Assembly: GCF_016019955.1 (NCBI RefSeq)
Contig: NZ_JAECRZ010000007.1
Span: 62,001 to 126,000, forward strand
Direction of reading: 5' to 3'
Source: Thiosulfatihalobacter marinus
GTDB lineage: Bacteria > Pseudomonadota > Alphaproteobacteria > Rhodobacterales > Rhodobacteraceae
Length of the DNA: 64,000 nt
Positions within the stretch are counted from its first letter, which is position 1, and each line of letters begins with the position of its first letter. The notes beneath the pieces are model-generated. The model saw only the letters and a program-made list of their open reading frames with translations. It did not search any database and was not told where the DNA came from. Below are positions 60,076-64,000 of this stretch, piece by piece. Both the position numbers and the translations under genes were made by a program.

Positions 60076-61917
60076 TTATTGCATCTGGGCATGCACTGCG
60101 TTCAGTGCCTGCTGGTTGATCGTGACCGAATACATCGCTTGCAGGCTTTGGGCATAGGCCTCGAAGATGTCCTGGGAGATGCCGGCCGAAAGCTGTTGGG
60201 TGATCCCGTCCGCGACAGAGGCCACCTCGGGCGCGTCAGGTGACGGCATGGTGACGCCGTCCAGGCGAACCAGAACCAACCCGGCGGTGTCCGGGATCAC
60301 ACGGAGCTCTCCGGGCTGCATCTGGAACACCTGTGGCATGAAGTCCGCCGGTGTGCCCGGCACAAATGCCGAACGATCCTGACCGGTTTCCACGATGGCA
60401 TTGAAGCCGAACGAGGTGAAATCAGTCCCGGCCTCCAGACGCGGCTTCAGCCGGGTCACAAGCTCTTCCAGCCGCGTTGCGATCTGCGCGTCGCGCCAGT
60501 CGGTGGCGACCTGATCGCGCACATCGGCAAGCGGGGCCGGGTGGGCGGCGGTTTCGCCGTCCAGACGCAGCGCGAAGATTCCGCCATCTTCAAGCGTTTC
60601 GACCTGCGGGAAATCATCCGCCGTCACGGTTGCGGCGAGGGCGCGGAACGCCTCGTAGCCCGCGATGTCCTCTTCTGCGCCCTCGTGCCAGTCCAACGTG
60701 CCCATCTGCATGTCGGATTCGGCGGCCAGTTCCTCCAGCGTGGCACCGGCGGCCAGCAGATCGTCGACATCGCTGATCTGTGAATCGATCAGACGGCGCG
60801 CGCGCTCGGCGGCCAGTTCTTCGCGCAGTTCCGCGCGGGCGTCCTCAAAGCTGACAGACAGGGCCGGAAGCACACCATTGATCCGAAACAGGGCCGCGCC
60901 AAGTTCGGTATCCACCGGCCCGGCCAGCGCCCCGATCGGTTCTGCGAACACCGTCTCGCCAGCCTCGTCCAGATCGTCCTTGGCGACATCGCCCATGTCC
61001 ACATCCGACAGGTCAAGCCCGCGCCCCTGAACCAGCTCTTCAAAGCTGGTCTGGCCCGCATCCAGCTGGGCCCTCGCGGTTTCGGCGGAGGCGAGATCGG
61101 GAAAAACCAGACGTTCGACAAGGCGCCGTTCGGGGCGGTTGAACTCGGCATCGCGCTCGTCATACAGCGCCCGCAACGTATCTTCGTCGATCTCGACACT
61201 GTCGATGATCATTTCGGGGCTGAGCCAGACATAGGTTATCTGGCGCGTGGCCGGAATCATGTACTTGTCCTGAGCCGCCTCGTAATACGTGGTGATATCT
61301 TCTTCCGTCGGCGCGGGAACGGGGCGCGTGAGGTTGTCGGCCCCAAGCCGAACCCAGGTGAAATCACGTTGCTCGCCCACATAGTTGATCAGCGTGTCAG
61401 CATAGGATGCGGGCATGGACACGCCCGACACTATGGCCCCCTGAAGCAGGTTGAGCGCCGCCTGCGCCCGCACGCCATCCTCGAACGCGCGTTCATTGAT
61501 GCCGGCCTGATCCATGGCAAAGGAATAGGCGTCACGGTCAAAGCCGCCATCCAGCCCCTGGAATGCGGGAATGGCCAGAAGCTCGCGGCGCAGATTCTCG
61601 TCGCCAATGGAAATCCCGATGCGATCGGCCTCGGCTTCCATCCCCTTGCGCACCACCAACTGGCCCAGCACGGCCCGTTCCAATCCGAATGTCTGGGCCT
61701 GGGCAAAGGTGATCGTCTGCCCGGTCTGGGCCTCGAGCGAACGCATTTCGTCGCGAAGCGCACGGGCATATTCGTTGATCGTGATTTCCTTGCCATTCAC
61801 ATCCCCAACGGTGCGCACGGCGCCGGACAGGTTGGTCACGCCAAAGCCCCCCAGGCCCAGTATGAGCAAGGCCATGAGGATCCAGACCAGAGTTTTCGAG
61901 GTTTTTCCCTTGGACAT
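60076..61917 (-). CDS. PpiD-like membrane-anchored peptidyl-prolyl isomerase
   Basis: 613 residues. A single N-terminal anchor (TLVWILMALLILGLGGFGVTNL), then a SurA/PpiD N-terminal helical domain (about 35-170), a parvulin-like central region (about 240-370, degenerate), and a C-terminal part rich in Asp/Glu. It faces the periplasm and helps folding of exported outer-membrane proteins. The parvulin signature is weak, so prolyl isomerase activity is uncertain. trpE follows after 18 bp, a pairing often seen in Rhodobacterales. Confidence 0.88.
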   Translation of the reverse strand: MSKGKTSKTLVWILMALLILGLGGFGVTNLSGAVRTVGDVNGKEITINEYARALRDEMRSLEAQTGQTITFAQAQTFGLERAVLGQLVVRKGMEAEADRIGISIGDENLRRELLAIPAFQGLDGGFDRDAYSFAMDQAGINERAFEDGVRAQAALNLLQGAIVSGVSMPASYADTLINYVGEQRDFTWVRLGADNLTRPVPAPTEEDITTYYEAAQDKYMIPATRQITYVWLSPEMIIDSVEIDEDTLRALYDERDAEFNRPERRLVERLVFPDLASAETARAQLDAGQTSFEELVQGRGLDLSDVDMGDVAKDDLDEAGETVFAEPIGALAGPVDTELGAALFRINGVLPALSVSFEDARAELREELAAERARRLIDSQISDVDDLLAAGATLEELAAESDMQMGTLDWHEGAEEDIAGYEAFRALAATVTADDFPQVETLEDGGIFALRLDGETAAHPAPLADVRDQVATDWRDAQIATRLEELVTRLKPRLEAGTDFTSFGFNAIVETGQDRSAFVPGTPADFMPQVFQMQPGELRVIPDTAGLVLVRLDGVTMPSPDAPEVASVADGITQQLSAGISQDIFEAYAQSLQAMYSVTINQQALNAVHAQMQ

Positions 61918-61995
61918 TCGCGCCCCCTGCGGGTTGGTGATTTCATCGGTTTCGCGGATGTCTACGCGGTTGCTGGAAGGGGGGCAAGGGGCAGG

Positions 61996-63171
61996 TCAAT
62001 AGGACGCCCGGGCAAGCCGCGCGAACAGCGTGCCGATTCCGGCCCGATCGACATTGGCAAAGGCAATCCGAAGCTGATTCCGGCCCGCCGGATCGGAACC
62101 AGGCATGAACATGGTGCCCGGCAGGCACAACAGGTGGTGATCGCGCACCAGCGCCGGGGCAAGCTGGTCCGAGGGCATGTCGAACGGGTGTTCCAGATAG
62201 GCGAAATAGGCCCCGGCTCCCATCAGGCGCCAGCCCCGTGCGGTCAGGCGCGGCATCGCTTCGCCAATCGCGGCGCGCCGGTCGAGAATCTCGTCGCGCT
62301 CGCCGGCCAGCCATTGCGACAGGTTGCGCATGCCCCAAAGGGCGGCGTGCTGGCCCAGCTGGTTGGGGCAGATGGTGACGGTGTCGAGAAACTTCTCGAC
62401 CTGGCCAAGCAAAGCCGGATCGGCCACCATGGCGCCCACGCGGTGCCCGGTCAGTCGATAGGCCTTGGAAAAGGAATACAGCTGGATCAGCGTATCGGCC
62501 CAGTCCGGATCGCGGAACAGGCCATGCGGTGCGCCGCTTTGCTTGTGGAAGTCCCGGTAGGTTTCATCGACGATCAGCCGCACGCCCCGCGCGCGGGCCA
62601 ATTCCAGGAACGCCTGTACCAGCTTGCCCGGGTACTCCACGCCGCCCGGATTGTTCGGCGTGACCAGCACAATGGCGCGGGTGCGCGATGTAATCAGCGC
62701 GGCGGCGCGGTCCGGATCGGGCAGCAGATCGTCCCCCGTGGCCAGCGGCACCGCTTTCAGACCCGCCATGTCCAGCCACATCTTGTGATTGAAATACCAC
62801 GGGGTGGGTAAAATGATCTCGTCGCCTTCGCCAGCCAGGGCCGTGATCGCCGCGCAGAACGCCTGGTTGCAGCCCGACGTGATCGCAACATTTGCCGCGT
62901 TGATCTCGCCGCCATAGGCCGTCGACCACTGGCGCGCCACTTCGGCGCGCAGATCGGGCAGGCCCAGCACCGGGCCATAAAGATGCGCCTTGTCCAGGTT
63001 CAGCGCCGTCTCCGCGATGTGTTGGCGCAGGGCGGCGGGCGGCGGATCGACAGGCGCCGCCTGGCTGACATTGATGAGCGGCATTTGAGGCGTGAAAGTC
63101 ATCCCGTCCAGCCAGCGGCGCGCCTCCATGACCGGTGGCGCAAAGGTTGTCGCGGTACGGGGCAGGGTCAT
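61996..63171 (-). CDS. Class I/II PLP-dependent aminotransferase
   Basis: 391 residues. The PLP lysine is in YSFSKAYRLTGHRVGAMV; other sites are ITSGCNQAFCAAITAL, VLVTPNNPGG and RLIVDETYRDF. It belongs to the aspartate-aminotransferase fold type I, subfamily with SFSKAYxLTGxRVG. The donor and acceptor cannot be read from sequence. It lies 78 bp upstream of the PpiD-like gene on the same strand. Confidence 0.88.
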   Translation of the reverse strand: MTLPRTATTFAPPVMEARRWLDGMTFTPQMPLINVSQAAPVDPPPAALRQHIAETALNLDKAHLYGPVLGLPDLRAEVARQWSTAYGGEINAANVAITSGCNQAFCAAITALAGEGDEIILPTPWYFNHKMWLDMAGLKAVPLATGDDLLPDPDRAAALITSRTRAIVLVTPNNPGGVEYPGKLVQAFLELARARGVRLIVDETYRDFHKQSGAPHGLFRDPDWADTLIQLYSFSKAYRLTGHRVGAMVADPALLGQVEKFLDTVTICPNQLGQHAALWGMRNLSQWLAGERDEILDRRAAIGEAMPRLTARGWRLMGAGAYFAYLEHPFDMPSDQLAPALVRDHHLLCLPGTMFMPGSDPAGRNQLRIAFANVDRAGIGTLFARLARASY

Positions 63172-63242
63172 CGGCTCACCTTTGCAATAACATTACGGGC
63201 GACCCTAAGGGCCGCCCGCGAATGGGGCAATTCCCCCATTTC

Positions 63243-63285
63243 TTCATTTTGCCGGAAATACTTCCGCCGGAGGCATCCCGCCGCC
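63243..63285 (-). repeat. Hairpin-AGTATTT dispersed repeat, copy 4 (divergent)
   Basis: On the reverse strand: GGGATGCCTCCGGCGG then AAGTATTTCCGGCAAAATGAAG. It shares the AGTATTT-N5-AAAATGAAG core with copy 1 but has a shorter GC part (CCTCCGGCGG). It lies in the 128-bp gap between gpt and the aminotransferase gene. Confidence 0.6.
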
Positions 63286-63299
63286 GCAACGGGCATTGC

Positions 63300-63803
63300 T
63301 CAGTCCGTTCCGCGATAGGGTTCGACATATTGCAACGCCATGTCCCATGGGAAGAAAATCCACGTATCCTGCGACACTTCGGTGATGAACGTGTCCACCA
63401 TCGCACGGCCCTTGGGCTTGGCATATACCGTGGCGAAATGCGCCTTGGGATAAAGCTGGCGCACCAGTTCCAGGGTCTTGCCCGAATCCACCAGATCATC
63501 CACCACCAGGATGCCGGTGCCATCCCCCATCATCTCCTTGTCAGGGGATTTCAGCACGACGGCCTCACCCTGGCTTTGATGGTGATAGGATTTCACGCTG
63601 ATCGTATCAACGGTGCGCACATCCAGTTCGCGCGCCACGATCATCGCCGGGGCCATGCCGCCACGGGTAATGGCGACGATCGCTTTCCAGGCGCCGTCAT
63701 CCGGGCCATGTCCGTCCAGCCGCCAGGCCAGCGCGCGGCTGTCGCGGTGAATCTGGTCCCAGCTGATGTGAAACCCTTTCTCGTGGGGCAGACGTTCGCT
63801 CAT
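63300..63803 (-). CDS. gpt: Xanthine(-guanine) phosphoribosyltransferase
   Basis: 167 residues. Type I phosphoribosyltransferase with the PRPP loop [41 protein letters not shown] and the tail [16 protein letters not shown]. It salvages xanthine or guanine as the nucleotide. GGGAGGAAATGAG precedes the ATG. It lies one base after the fabI stop, so the two are co-transcribed. Confidence 0.93.
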   Translation of the reverse strand: MSERLPHEKGFHISWDQIHRDSRALAWRLDGHGPDDGAWKAIVAITRGGMAPAMIVARELDVRTVDTISVKSYHHQSQGEAVVLKSPDKEMMGDGTGILVVDDLVDSGKTLELVRQLYPKAHFATVYAKPKGRAMVDTFITEVSQDTWIFFPWDMALQYVEPYRGTD

Positions 63804-63804
63804 C

Positions 63805-64000
<196 letters not shown>

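Overview
The window looks like chromosomal DNA of a Roseobacter-group alphaproteobacterium (Rhodobacterales). Reasons: high G+C; a sciP-ctrA pair; trpG-trpD-trpC-moaC-moeA and rseP-bamA-ompH-fabZ-lpxA-lpxI-lpxB gene orders; a GTTC-N7-GTTC (alphaproteobacterial type) LexA box; LacI-type AGCGCT operators in front of enolase; and a G/C-hairpin repeat ending in AGTATTT..AATGAAG that I recognise from roseobacter intergenic regions. No rRNA, tRNA, CRISPR array, prophage or complete insertion sequence was found. I cannot name the genus.

Layout. 1-7.3 kb: 3' part of an ABC-F ATPase, an Ada-zinc-fold-like protein, a GNAT enzyme, an SDR, tyrS/anmK (divergent), a cupin and two tandem DUF1330-like proteins. 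7.3-11.9 kb: eno, a PAS-PAS histidine kinase whose stop codon is abutted by a 262-bp MITE-like element, and an EamA transporter. 11.9-21.8 kb: CorC-like protein, XerD, two unknown envelope proteins, aroK-aroB, pepT-ssb, a lytic transglycosylase, a di-heme peroxidase and an ABM monooxygenase. 21.9-28 kb: a peptide-type ABC transporter (two enlarged permeases and a fused double ATPase) without a substrate-binding gene, followed by an AraC regulator. 28-42.7 kb: miaA, then one long forward run pyrH-frr-uppS-cdsA-dxr-rseP-(small ORF)-bamA-ompH-fabZ-lpxA-lpxI-lpxB-cadD-like, joining phospholipid, isoprenoid, outer-membrane assembly and lipid A synthesis, closed by convergent mnmA. 42.8-48.9 kb: sciP, ctrA, ligA-recG, and a short locus with a LexA-type box, a 40-residue membrane protein, a structured RNA candidate and a strong terminator. 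48.9-54.6 kb: IscU-like gene, hisI, and the reverse operon trpG-trpD-ung-trpC-moaC-moeA. 54.7-58.4 kb: a forward accessory stretch (polysaccharide deacetylase-like protein, alpha/beta hydrolase, atypical cold-shock protein, DUF982 protein, small basic protein) separating trpGDC from trpE. 58.5-64 kb: ppiD-like/trpE, an aminotransferase, and fabI-gpt.

Most of the window is conserved housekeeping DNA with very tight gene packing (many ATGA, GTGA or TGATG overlaps). The most interesting material lies between genes: the LexA/40-aa protein/structured RNA locus after recG, the MITE inserted inside a stop codon, two four-unit 11-bp repeat arrays 55 kb apart, four copies of a hairpin-plus-AGTATTT repeat family, and paired LacI-type palindromes upstream of eno.
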